Source: Planctomycetaceae bacterium (GTDB lineage Bacteria > Planctomycetota > Planctomycetia > Pirellulales > UBA1268). Taken from it: a DNA stretch of 6,537 nucleotides. The notes under the pieces are model-generated. The model searched no databases, was not told where the DNA came from, and saw only the letters and a program-made list of their open reading frames with translations. The DNA lies in contig CANETO010000120.1 in the NCBI GenBank assembly GCA_947440895.1, positions 1 to 6,537 of the forward strand, written 5' to 3'. Shown piece after piece: positions 1-6,236 of the stretch; position 1 is the first letter of the stretch, and every line of letters begins with the position of its first letter. Made by a program: the position numbers and the translations under genes.

Positions 1-1403
1 CCGAGCCCGTCACGGCAGAGCCGGTCGATGAGGGCATAGAGTTCGGCCTTCGCGCCCACGTCGATGCCCCGCGTGGGATCGTCGAGCAAAAGGATATGGG
101 GTTTCGTGAGCAGCCAGCGGCTGATGATGCACTTCTGCTGGTTACCGCCGGAAAGACCCGTGATGGCGGCATGGGGCCCCGGCGTCTTGACGCCCGTGTC
201 GCGGATCGGACCGGCGACGAGGTCTTCCTCACGCCGCCGTGAGAGCAGCCCACCGCGGAGGGCCTCAGAGAGGCTGCAGAGGCTCACGTTGCCGGCCACG
301 TCGAGATCGGGAAACAGCCCGAGACGCTTGCGGTCTTCCGTCACCATCGCGATCCGGGCGTCGCAGGCCTCCCGCGGGTGTCGGAATCGTACAGGCTTCC
401 CATCCAGTCGGATCTCGCCGGTCCAGGTCAGTTCGCCGGCGCCGAAGATCGTCTCCAGCAGTTCGGTGCGGCCGGCGCCCATCAGACCGGCTACGCCGAG
501 AATTTCGCCGGCATGCAGATCGAACGACACGTCCGAGAGCCGGTAGCCCCGCGGATGATCTGGCCAGGGGAGCGTGAGCCCGCGGACTTCCAGGAGCTTC
601 GGGCCACGGGTGCGGTCCTGGCGAACGTCATGGTCAGCCAGTTCGCGGCCCACCATCCAGCCGGTGATCTGGCGGGGATTCGTGTCGGCCCGATCCACCG
701 TGCGGACATGCCGACCGTCACGGAGAACGGTGATCCGATCTGCCAGCCGGAACACCTCATCCATCTTGTGCGAGATGTAGAGGATTGTGGTGCCTGCAGC
801 CAGCAGCCGTGTGATGGTCCGTTCGAGCCGTGCCGATTCCGACTCGGTGAGGGCACTGGTTGGCTCGTCCATCACCACGATCGATGCCTCGAGCGAGAGT
901 GCCTTGGCGATCTCGACCAGCTGCTGGTCGCCCACCCGTAGACTGCCGGTCCGCGTGGCCGGCGACACCGGACATTCGAGTGATTCGAGCAGCCGGCCGC
1001 ATTCGTCGTGCATGCCGCGGTCGTCGAGCAGCCCGAGAGTGGTCCGTTTCTCGCGGCCGAGAAACACGTTGGCGGCCACGGAGAGATCCTCCACGAGCGC
1101 CAGTTCCTGGTGGATGATCGCAACCCCGGCCTGCTCGGCATCCCGCGTGCCCGTAAACCGCACCGGCCGCCCACCGATCTCGAGGTCACCCTCGTCGGGC
1201 TGGTAAACGCCCGAGAGAATCTTCATGAGCGTGCTCTTGCCGGCGCCGTTCTCGCCGCAGATGGCGTGGAGTTCGCCGCGGCGAACTTCGAGCGTCACGT
1301 CGGCAAGTGCCACGACGCCTGGGAATCGCTTCGTGATGCCGCGCATCACGACGGCCTGCGTTGCCGCATCGCCCATACCGGTTGTCTCAGCGGCTGCTGT
1401 CAT
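1..1403 (-). CDS. Sugar ABC transporter ATP-binding protein (RbsA/MglA-like), C-terminus cut by window edge
   Basis: This is the ATPase subunit of a CUT2-type sugar importer. It has two fused nucleotide-binding domains that would power the permease encoded just upstream at the inner face of the membrane. 467 residues are visible; the family is usually about 500, so roughly 35-40 are missing. Domain 1 shows Walker A GENGAGKST (50-58), Q-loop Q99, signature-like LRVGDQQ (155-161), Walker B VVMDEP (176-181) and switch H212. Domain 2 shows the family's degenerate Walker A GLMGAGRTE (306-314), VTEDRK (354-359), signature LSGGNQQK (417-424), and LLLDDPTRGIDVGAK (438-452). In the last motif the usual catalytic Glu is Asp441. 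The ATG at 1403 is preceded by GAGGG five bases upstream and begins 16 bases after the permease stop, which suggests co-translation in one operon. The family call is firm; the substrate is unknown. Confidence 0.95.
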   Translation of the reverse strand, partial: MTAAAETTGMGDAATQAVVMRGITKRFPGVVALADVTLEVRRGELHAICGENGAGKSTLMKILSGVYQPDEGDLEIGGRPVRFTGTRDAEQAGVAIIHQELALVEDLSVAANVFLGREKRTTLGLLDDRGMHDECGRLLESLECPVSPATRTGSLRVGDQQLVEIAKALSLEASIVVMDEPTSALTESESARLERTITRLLAAGTTILYISHKMDEVFRLADRITVLRDGRHVRTVDRADTNPRQITGWMVGRELADHDVRQDRTRGPKLLEVRGLTLPWPDHPRGYRLSDVSFDLHAGEILGVAGLMGAGRTELLETIFGAGELTWTGEIRLDGKPVRFRHPREACDARIAMVTEDRKRLGLFPDLDVAGNVSLCSLSEALRGGLLSRRREEDLVAGPIRDTGVKTPGPHAAITGLSGGNQQKCIISRWLLTKPHILLLDDPTRGIDVGAKAELYALIDRLCRDGL

Positions 1404-1419
1404 GCTCGCCCTCGCGTCA

Positions 1420-2631
1420 TCAGGCAGTCCGTCGCGATTCCCAGAGCCGCAGCAGCCCCAGAAAAATGGCCGCGCCGATGCCGGCGGCAATGCCAGTGCG
1501 GCCGCCGGCCGTCATCGACACGATGGCGCCGCAGAGGACCGCGAGCGTGGGGATCGCGCACAGCCCCAGGGCCCCGGGTAGCAGTTGACGGCCACCCTTG
1601 GCCAGCTGGCCGACCTGCGCGAGCGTGACGGCGATCACCACCACGATTCCGACGATCAGTCCCTCGTAGACATCGGCTCCGGTCTTGATGATCTTCGAAA
1701 CCGCGTCGATCACGACCCGCAGGAAGATCGTTCCGAGCACCGTGCCTGGCACCGTGCCGACACCGCCTGCCAGCGAGCAGCCGCCCACGACGGCCGCGGC
1801 AATGGCGTTGAGTTCGTGGCCGCGGCCCTGATTGACCGGTGCGGCCACCGATTCATTGGCCATGTAGAACAGGCCCGCCAGGGCCGCCGTCATGGCACCA
1901 AAGCAGTAGGCGAACCACTTGACGTTGTCGGTGCGGATGCCAGCGAGCCGCGCGGCCTGTTCGTTGCCGCCGAGAGCGTGGAGATGCCGGCCGAGCACCG
2001 TCCGAGTCAGCAGCAGCCATGTGACGATCGCGAGCAGGCCGAACACGGCCACCGGAATCCAGACGTTGTCGCGGACTGTCTTGAAGAACGGGTCAGAGAT
2101 GTTGATGAGTGCGCTTTTCGTGGGGGTGAGCGCCGCGGTGCTGCTCTCGCAGAGGGCCCGGGCAAAGCTCCGCAGGCCCACGAGGGTCGCCAGCGTGGCG
2201 ATGAACGGGGGAAGCCTCACGGCGGTGATCAGCCAGGCATGGAGAGTGCCGACGAGAAAACCGACCAGCAGGCTCGCGGCACAGCCGACGATTACGGCAA
2301 TGGCCCCGACTGGCTTGAAGCCCATCATCTGGGCAGGGGCGAGGGCCAGCATCGTCGTGGCGCAGACGGTGCTCGAGAGGGCGATCATCGAACCGGCCGA
2401 GAGGTCGATCCCGCCGGCGATGATCACCACCGTGGCTCCGAGGGCAAAGATGCCGAGCAGCGCCGTGTTGCGGGCGATGTCACGCACGCTCTCCAGCGGA
2501 CGGAACCAGTAGCTATGGTTGGCGTCGGCAAGGGCCGTGAGCCCGATGGCAAGCGCAATGGCTAGCACGAGCGCCCATTCGCCTGGGCGGAGAAGGAACG
2601 ACGGCCTGTGCGAGGCGTCCGACGGTGGCAT
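1420..2631 (-). CDS. Sugar ABC transporter permease (RbsC-like, BPD_transp_2 family) with C-terminal extension
   Basis: This is the membrane-spanning subunit of the CUT2-type importer and probably works as a homodimer, since only one permease gene is visible. The 403 residues are strongly hydrophobic. They carry the family landmarks GGIDLSAGS (73-81), LPPFIATLATL (140-150), GRHLHALGGNEQAARLAGI (214-232), and the conserved block GHELNAIAAAVVGG (271-284) followed by GGVGTVPGTVLG (289-300). Membrane segments are apparent near 18-36, 55-75, 108-135, 190-210, 237-257, 276-305 and 322-342. RbsC-type permeases are normally about 320-340 residues and end there. This one continues with a short basic loop (345-348) and two more hydrophobic stretches (about 350-373 and 380-395). 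The ATG at 2631 has GGAG six bases upstream and lies 45 bases after the binding-protein stop. The transported sugar cannot be deduced. Confidence 0.93.
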   Translation of the reverse strand: MPPSDASHRPSFLLRPGEWALVLAIALAIGLTALADANHSYWFRPLESVRDIARNTALLGIFALGATVVIIAGGIDLSAGSMIALSSTVCATTMLALAPAQMMGFKPVGAIAVIVGCAASLLVGFLVGTLHAWLITAVRLPPFIATLATLVGLRSFARALCESSTAALTPTKSALINISDPFFKTVRDNVWIPVAVFGLLAIVTWLLLTRTVLGRHLHALGGNEQAARLAGIRTDNVKWFAYCFGAMTAALAGLFYMANESVAAPVNQGRGHELNAIAAAVVGGCSLAGGVGTVPGTVLGTIFLRVVIDAVSKIIKTGADVYEGLIVGIVVVIAVTLAQVGQLAKGGRQLLPGALGLCAIPTLAVLCGAIVSMTAGGRTGIAAGIGAAIFLGLLRLWESRRTA

Positions 2632-2676
2632 GGCGGGCTCCGGCTGGAGGATGCTCTATGGGGCGGCGGGACGGCT

Positions 2677-3861
2677 TCAGGAGCTCGACAGGCCGTATTT
2701 CGCCAACCACTCGCGGAATGCCGGTAGAGGCATCACCTCGACGTTTTTTGTTTCCAGCTTCTCGGCGTTGAGCGGCGACTCACCAGCGGGCACGATCAGC
2801 CGCAGGCCCGTGGCGTAGATGTCGCCATCCGGCTCACCCTGCCGCGGAAACATCTCCTTGACGGTCGCTTCATCACCCGTATGCATGGCACGCAGCAGAC
2901 GGACCGTCTGGATGCCCATGTCGAAGGGATTCTGCACCACCATGGCGTCGATCTTTCCTTCAGCCATGTGGTTCAAGGCCGCCGCCTGGGCGTCAAACGT
3001 GATGATCGTCAGCTGGTCACGAACGCCACGTTCCTGGGCCACTTCGGCGATGGCCGGGGCGTTGTAGGCCCAGATGCCGACCAGCGACACGAGATCGGGA
3101 TGGTTGACCAGGGCCGTACGGACGTTGTCGCGGGCCTTGGAGAGGTCCATCTCATCGCTCATGCGGTCGACTTCCTGGAAGCCGCCACCGACCGCTTCCT
3201 TGAAGCCGTTCATGCGGGCCCGCGCATTGTCATTGTCGGTGAACCCTGCAAACTGCACATAGCCACCGGACGACTTGCCACGGCTTTCGAGGAGCATTTT
3301 GGCCGCGGAGCCGAGCAGCCGGCCGCCGACTACGTTGTCGGTGCCGATGTAGAAGGGCCGCGCGTCGCGAAACGTATCCCGGTTCACGTCGCTATCGACC
3401 GTGATCACCTTCACTCCCTTGGCGGCGAGGTTCTTCATCTCTTCCACGATGGCGGCGTTCTCCGCCTGGATGACGGAGATCGCGACGCCAGCCACGTCAG
3501 ACTGGCTTCCGAGCTGCCGCAGCTTCTCGATCTGGCCCTGTGCCGTGCCGTTGTTCTTTTCCATCACGACGCGGAGCCCCTGTGCCCCGATATCAAATTG
3601 CTTTGCCCCCTCGATCAGACCGGCATTGCACGCATCCCAGAAGGGATCGTCGCCGTTGGTGATGAAGATCAGCCGCTTGGAGGCCGACGAACCACCGCCC
3701 GCTGCGGTATTGTTTGTGACTGGCGTTGCCGCAGAAGTGCTGGCCCCGGGAGCACTGGCCGGCTTGCCGGAGCAACCGGCGAGCGTGAGCGAAAAGAGGC
3801 CCCCGACGAGCACGAGGGTCGCCCAGCAGCGGCGGGAAAGATTCACCTTGTGATGATGCAT
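2677..3861 (-). CDS. Sugar-binding lipoprotein of an ABC importer (RbsB-like, Peripla_BP_4 family)
   Basis: This is the extracytoplasmic binding protein that delivers the substrate to the permease. The 394-residue form starts MHHHKVNLSRRCW, followed by a hydrophobic segment (14-27) and the lipobox LAGC with Cys30 as the predicted lipidated residue. A Ser/Ala/Thr/Pro/Gly-rich tether follows (31-60). The binding fold begins with KRLIFITNGDDPFWDA (62-77). Further family landmarks are ITVDSDV (153-159), YIGTDNVVGGRLLG (171-184), ARARMNGFKEA (213-223), ITFDAQ (287-292, Asp290 in the usual ligand-contact position) and VQNPFDMG (309-316). An in-frame ATG at 3933 would add 24 residues, but it would push the signal peptide inward and cover a palindromic operator-like site. 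The ATG at 3861 has GGGAG seven bases upstream and places the signal peptide correctly. As the first gene it probably sets expression of the operon. The ligand is unknown; a pentose, hexose or sugar alcohol would all fit the family. Confidence 0.93.
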   Translation of the reverse strand: MHHHKVNLSRRCWATLVLVGGLFSLTLAGCSGKPASAPGASTSAATPVTNNTAAGGGSSASKRLIFITNGDDPFWDACNAGLIEGAKQFDIGAQGLRVVMEKNNGTAQGQIEKLRQLGSQSDVAGVAISVIQAENAAIVEEMKNLAAKGVKVITVDSDVNRDTFRDARPFYIGTDNVVGGRLLGSAAKMLLESRGKSSGGYVQFAGFTDNDNARARMNGFKEAVGGGFQEVDRMSDEMDLSKARDNVRTALVNHPDLVSLVGIWAYNAPAIAEVAQERGVRDQLTIITFDAQAAALNHMAEGKIDAMVVQNPFDMGIQTVRLLRAMHTGDEATVKEMFPRQGEPDGDIYATGLRLIVPAGESPLNAEKLETKNVEVMPLPAFREWLAKYGLSSS

Positions 3862-3868
3862 GCGTAGG

Positions 3869-3873
3869 CTCCC
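3869..3873 (-). promoter_or_regulatory. Shine-Dalgarno site that fixes the binding-protein start
   Basis: On the minus strand GGGAG lies seven bases upstream of the ATG at 3861. The longer in-frame start at 3933 has no comparable site, so this element supports the 394-residue form whose N-terminus is a proper lipoprotein signal peptide. Confidence 0.75.
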
Positions 3874-3906
3874 AAGTGGCAGACCAAGGATCGTGCTGCG
3901 GGGGGG

Positions 3907-3920
3907 CCGAAACGTATCGG
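3907..3920. promoter_or_regulatory. LacI-family-like operator palindrome upstream of the transporter operon
   Basis: CCGAAACGTATCGG is a 14-base palindrome with central CG and one mismatched pair (positions 5 and 10). It ends 46 bases upstream of the binding-protein ATG. Even palindromes with central CG and an AAACGT-type core are typical of LacI/GalR-family repressors, which commonly control sugar transporter operons. The palindrome is directly visible; the identity of the regulator is inferred and no regulator gene lies in the window. A run of seven G (3900-3906; C on the coding strand) adjoins it on the side nearer the gene. Confidence 0.5.
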
Positions 3921-3937
3921 AAACTCCCGCCAAGCAG

Positions 3938-3960
3938 CTTTCTGAAAACCGTTTAGAAAG
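3938..3960. promoter_or_regulatory. Second inverted repeat in the transporter promoter region
   Basis: CTTTCT and AGAAAG form perfect 6-base arms around an inner GAAAACCGTTT, whose outer AAA and TTT partly continue the symmetry. It starts 16 bases past the stop of the flavin reductase-like gene and is centred about 36 bases from the first palindrome. No T-run follows on the minus strand, so it is a poor fit for an intrinsic terminator. A second operator or part of a bipartite binding site fits better. It could still act as a weak RNA hairpin at the 3' end of the upstream gene. Confidence 0.4.
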
Positions 3961-3976
3961 TCAGGAAAGCAAACGC

Positions 3977-4516
3977 TCAGTAGCGTAATCCATTCTTCCG
4001 TACATGCACCAGTGGGGGCTCTTCGGGGCCGGTGCCGGCAGCGACCACGCGGGCCAGAATGATCACATGGTCGCCGGTCTGACCTCCGCCGCCGCCGGCC
4101 TGGGTCACGGCCTGGCATTCGAGCCACGCGCTTGAATCGGTAATGACGGCGATGCCGGTTCCGGTGCGTTCAATGCGGAGACCTTCGAAGGGATTCTCGC
4201 CCGGGCCAGCGGGCCGCCCAAACCGCGATACCAGCGACCGCTGCGACTCCCCGAGAATATTGATCACAAACGGCGAACACTGATCGATCGCGGCCAGGAG
4301 ATCGCGTGATGCGCCCACCGCGATCGTGATCAGAGGCGGCACGAAACCGCCCTGCATGACCCAGCTCGCAAGCATGCCTCGGTCTGTCGCGTCGGCATCG
4401 TTCTCTGAGGCTCGCCATGTCACCACGAACAGACCGCTGGGAATGCGTCCTAATGCAGCGGCAGTGGCCTCGGTGTCAATCGGTTCATTCTGGGCGTTTG
4501 GCTGTGGCTGCGTCAT
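3977..4516 (-). CDS. Flavin reductase-like domain protein (split-barrel FMN-binding family)
   Basis: This is a 179-residue protein of the flavin reductase-like family. Members bind FMN or FAD and reduce flavin with NAD(P)H, or serve as the reductase module of flavodiiron proteins. Visible landmarks are ALGRIPSGLFVVTW (21-34), GMLASWVMQGGFVPPLITIAVG (47-68, with the typical ASW..Q...PP pattern), SPFVINILGE (81-90), FEGL (110-113), WLECQ (131-135), GDHVIILARV (148-157) and the C-terminal RKNGLRY (173-179). A run of five glycines (141-145) precedes the GDH motif. The domain stands alone, with no diiron or rubredoxin module. Its resemblance to the C-terminal module of flavodiiron proteins comes from motif memory and has not been searched. 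An in-frame ATG at 4618 would add 34 non-conserved residues with lower codon bias. The ATG at 4516 is preferred because homology starts shortly after it, but it lacks a Shine-Dalgarno sequence. The physiological substrate and partner are unknown. Confidence 0.85.
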   Translation of the reverse strand: MTQPQPNAQNEPIDTEATAAALGRIPSGLFVVTWRASENDADATDRGMLASWVMQGGFVPPLITIAVGASRDLLAAIDQCSPFVINILGESQRSLVSRFGRPAGPGENPFEGLRIERTGTGIAVITDSSAWLECQAVTQAGGGGGQTGDHVIILARVVAAGTGPEEPPLVHVRKNGLRY

Positions 4517-4755
4517 CGTGGTCGTAGTGTGAAAGGGCGTGGGTTGGGAGATTCGAAAGTTCGCAGGCTTACCCCAATTTCCTGGGTGCATGGCCCGTCG
4601 TCGACCGCGGGGGAACAAGACCCTTCAGCACAATTCATCCGCTGGCGGAATCAAGGTCTCGATGCCGATCACTCTGTGGTTGATCCCCGCGTGGCACTAG
4701 AGTGTCGCAGTGGTGGCCACGAATCGCAACCCAGGGCATGTTGCCTGGTTTTCCA
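4517..4755. other. Divergent intergenic region between the flavin reductase-like gene and the DUF1207 gene
   Basis: This stretch separates two oppositely directed genes and must hold promoters for both, if each has its own. I could not identify a convincing -35/-10 pair on either strand. Small symmetric elements are CGAA-AG-TTCG (4554-4563) and CCGC-TG-GCGG (4639-4648). No small coding gene with good codon bias is evident. Reading frames that extend the flanking genes into the region have lower third-position GC than the genes themselves. Confidence 0.5.
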
Positions 4756-5976
4756 ATGCCGCGTTACCCGTTCACGCACCTGGTGCTCATGCTGCTCCGC
4801 ACGTGCCCACAGCAAGGATTGTCGCGGCGCCGTCCCAGGCTGGACGGCGCGGCGCGGCTCTGCGTCGTGGGGGCGGTGGCAGCGGTGATCGTCGGGACGA
4901 TCCTGATGGACCTGCTGGCGCCGATGCAGACGGTGGCCGCCGACCTGGTGTGGACCGCCGAGCCGAACGAAGCTCCCGGGAGCTACCCGATCCCCGCGCC
5001 GCTTGAGGAACCGGTTCCGGCTGGCGAACCGAGCGGAGGACAGCCGCTCCTATCGTGGCCATCAAAGCAGCCGCGTGGTCCGGTCGTGCTCGATGTGCCC
5101 TATGAGGAAGCGCCCTACGGTCCGGACGAATACCCGCTGCCCGGCGCGGGATTTCCCGAGGGGTTTGACGACCTCTGGGCGGCGCGGCCATGGTCCTGGC
5201 AGATCATGCCCAACAACCTGATCTACACGAGCTACCTGGCCGGACCGAAGGAAGCGCGGATCGGCACGGTGGTCTACAACGACACAGCGACCGATCCCCT
5301 GAACCCCACCATCTCGAACGGCACCATGTGGGACACGACGCTCGGCGGCCGAGCCTCGATCCTCCGTTTCGGCTCCGACCCGGTCCTGCATCCGCAGGGC
5401 TTCGAGGTGCAGATTGAAGGTGCGGCGTTCGTGCGGCTCGACCCGCAGGAAGACCGAGATCTCCGGAGCGCCGACTACCGGTTTGGTGTGCCGCTCGTCT
5501 ACGGAATCGGCCGCTGGCAGACGAAGCTGGCGTACTACCACAACAGCGCCCACCTCGGCGACGAGGCGATGATCAAGCATCCAAACTATGAGCGGCTCAA
5601 TTACGTCCGCGACTGTATCGTCTGGGGCAATTCTTACTATCTCTTCGACTGGCTGCGGCTCTACGGGGAGGTTGGCTACTCCTTCTTCAACGCCGGCGGT
5701 TCTGAGCCCTGGGAATTCCAATACGGCACAGAACTGATTCAGGCCCGACCGACCGGAATCCACGGCGCGCCTTTTTTTGCCATCAATGGCATCTCGCGGC
5801 AGGAACTCGACTGGGGTGGGAATGTCTGCGTGCAGACCGGCTGGGCATGGCGAGGCCGACGCAGCGAGAAGCTTTTCCGGATCGGCTTCGAATATCTCTA
5901 CGGCTCCGATCCGCAGTTTGAGTTCGCCTTCGCCAACCAGAACCGCTACGGCGTCGGCATGTGGTATGACTTCTGA
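4756..5976 (+). CDS. Secreted DUF1207 family protein, probable outer-membrane beta-barrel
   Basis: This is a 406-residue exported protein of unknown function. A basic stretch (24-34) precedes a hydrophobic segment (about 34-56), and a likely signal peptidase site lies after TVAA (59-62). A Pro/Glu/Gly-rich linker (66-135) leads into the DUF1207-like domain. Its landmarks are FPEGFDDLW (133-141), IYTSYLAGPKEARIG (156-170), LGGRASILRFG (196-206), FEVQIEGAAFVRLD (216-229), YRFGVPLVYG (241-250), YHNSAHLGDE (261-270), LRLYGEVGYSF (300-310) and FRIGFEYLYG (374-383). Alternating aromatic/polar strands and a C-terminal Phe suggest a beta-barrel. The start is uncertain because no candidate has a Shine-Dalgarno sequence. 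Upstream in-frame options are GTG 4702 and ATG 4738, and ATG 4789 lies downstream. ATG 4756 was chosen because third-position GC rises sharply from there. A long N-region before the hydrophobic segment is unusual. The family name is from motif recognition and its biochemical role is unknown. Confidence 0.85.
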   Translation: MPRYPFTHLVLMLLRTCPQQGLSRRRPRLDGAARLCVVGAVAAVIVGTILMDLLAPMQTVAADLVWTAEPNEAPGSYPIPAPLEEPVPAGEPSGGQPLLSWPSKQPRGPVVLDVPYEEAPYGPDEYPLPGAGFPEGFDDLWAARPWSWQIMPNNLIYTSYLAGPKEARIGTVVYNDTATDPLNPTISNGTMWDTTLGGRASILRFGSDPVLHPQGFEVQIEGAAFVRLDPQEDRDLRSADYRFGVPLVYGIGRWQTKLAYYHNSAHLGDEAMIKHPNYERLNYVRDCIVWGNSYYLFDWLRLYGEVGYSFFNAGGSEPWEFQYGTELIQARPTGIHGAPFFAINGISRQELDWGGNVCVQTGWAWRGRRSEKLFRIGFEYLYGSDPQFEFAFANQNRYGVGMWYDF

Positions 5977-5982
5977 CTGCAC

Positions 5983-6010
5983 GCGAAACACGACATCGTG
6001 TCGTTTTCGC
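5983..6010 (+). terminator. Hairpin just after the DUF1207 gene, possible terminator
   Basis: Six bases after the stop codon, GCGAAA pairs with TTTCGC and ACGACA pairs with TGTCGT around a TCG loop, with a single bulged C at 5989. The inner stem alone is followed by TTTT (6004-6007), a minimal intrinsic-terminator layout. The full stem absorbs those T residues and no T-run follows it, so efficient termination is uncertain. The position directly after the gene supports a 3'-end role. Confidence 0.5.
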
Positions 6011-6013
6011 TTG

Positions 6014-6029
6014 GCCGGCCTCCGCCGGC
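6014..6029. repeat. Inverted repeat GCCGGC-CTCC-GCCGGC
   Basis: Two copies of the self-complementary hexamer GCCGGC flank a 4-base CTCC spacer and can form a perfect six-pair hairpin. It is the second of a chain of hairpins in the spacer between the DUF1207 gene and tsaD. Function unknown. Confidence 0.6.
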
Positions 6030-6031
6030 TG

Positions 6032-6088
6032 GTGTGAGCCGGGCATCGTGCCCGGCAGTCGACCGGGTCCACCCGGCACGTTTCACAC
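6032..6088. repeat. Compound hairpin with two perfect inner stems
   Basis: Outer arms GTGTGA (6032-6037) and TCACAC (6083-6088) enclose two perfect hairpins. One is GCCGGGC/GCCCGGC with loop ATCGT (6038-6056). The other is CCGGGT/ACCCGG with a 2-base centre (6063-6076). As RNA it could fold into a three-way junction. It matches no riboswitch or known RNA that I recognise. It may be a structured 3' UTR, a mobile palindromic repeat, or the leader of the tsaD transcript. Confidence 0.55.
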
Positions 6089-6092
6089 AAAG

Positions 6093-6112
6093 CCCCGGAC
6101 GGAAGTCCGGGG
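6093..6112. repeat. Perfect 8-base-pair hairpin with GGAA tetraloop
   Basis: CCCCGGAC (6093-6100) and GTCCGGGG (6105-6112) are perfect complements around a GGAA loop. GGAA is a GNRA-type tetraloop, which stabilises RNA hairpins. No T-run follows, so this is not a canonical terminator. CCGGG (6116-6120) and CCCGG (6133-6137) form a weaker stem immediately downstream. Confidence 0.6.
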
Positions 6113-6171
6113 ATACCGGGTCGTTGGGGGTTCCCGGATCTGCGTGGCACGTTGGGCGGTGTTCACTCCCG

Positions 6172-6206
6172 GAGTCCCCCAGCTTCCGCCGGGGGCTTCT
6201 TGCTTT
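6172..6206 (+). terminator. Probable intrinsic terminator before tsaD
   Basis: CCCCC (6176-6180) pairs with GGGGG (6191-6195). The stem continues inward past one A/C mismatch to GC/GC with a TTCC loop, and outward with AG/CT. The pyrimidine-rich tail CTTCTTGCTTT (6196-6206) follows, giving the stem-plus-T-rich-tail layout of a rho-independent terminator for rightward transcription. It would end read-through from the DUF1207 gene before tsaD. The tail is interrupted by C and G, so strength is uncertain. Confidence 0.5.
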
Positions 6207-6213
6207 ACGGCAA

Positions 6214-6229
6214 GGCACGGTATCGTGCC
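6214..6229. repeat. Hairpin GGCACG-GTAT-CGTGCC upstream of tsaD
   Basis: A perfect 6-base-pair inverted repeat with a 4-base loop ends 23 bases before the tsaD start. Its right arm is part of the sequence ATCGTGCC-GACCGGGT, which recurs in split form at 6045-6068. It could be a regulator site or an RNA hairpin. No known class is recognised. Confidence 0.5.
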
Positions 6230-6236
6230 GACCGGG

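Noticed and set aside
378..941. Plus-strand open frames opposite the ATPase gene
   Set aside because: The minus-strand reading gives complete ABC ATPase motifs through this region, so these frames are mirrors.
1585..2565. Plus-strand open frame (326 codons) opposite the permease
   Set aside because: The translation is rich in His, Asp, Gly and Arg with no motif, the complement of hydrophobic codons. The minus-strand permease is certain.
2881..3867. Plus-strand open frame (328 codons) opposite the binding protein
   Set aside because: No family motifs and no ribosome site; explained by high third-position GC on the other strand.
3862..3933. Upstream ATG at 3933 as start of the binding protein
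   Set aside because: It would add 24 residues ahead of a complete lipoprotein signal peptide, overlap the operator-like palindrome, and ignore the good GGGAG before 3861.
3938..3960. Inverted repeat as an intrinsic terminator of the flavin reductase-like gene
   Set aside because: No T-run follows on the minus strand and the stem is AT-rich and short. An operator is a better fit, though not proven.
4517..4618. Upstream ATG at 4618 for the flavin reductase-like gene
   Set aside because: The added residues show no conservation pattern and weaker codon bias. Homology begins about 20 residues after the ATG at 4516.
4692..4708. Sigma-54-like TGGCAC upstream of the DUF1207 gene
   Set aside because: The -24 half matches, but GC is not at the required spacing for the -12 half, so the promoter would be non-functional.
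5062..6150. Long minus-strand open frame (362 codons) opposite the DUF1207 gene
   Set aside because: It runs antisense to a gene with clear family motifs. Its translation is Arg/Val/Pro-rich with no recognisable domain, as expected from the mirror frame of GC-rich coding DNA, and it runs through the hairpin cluster.
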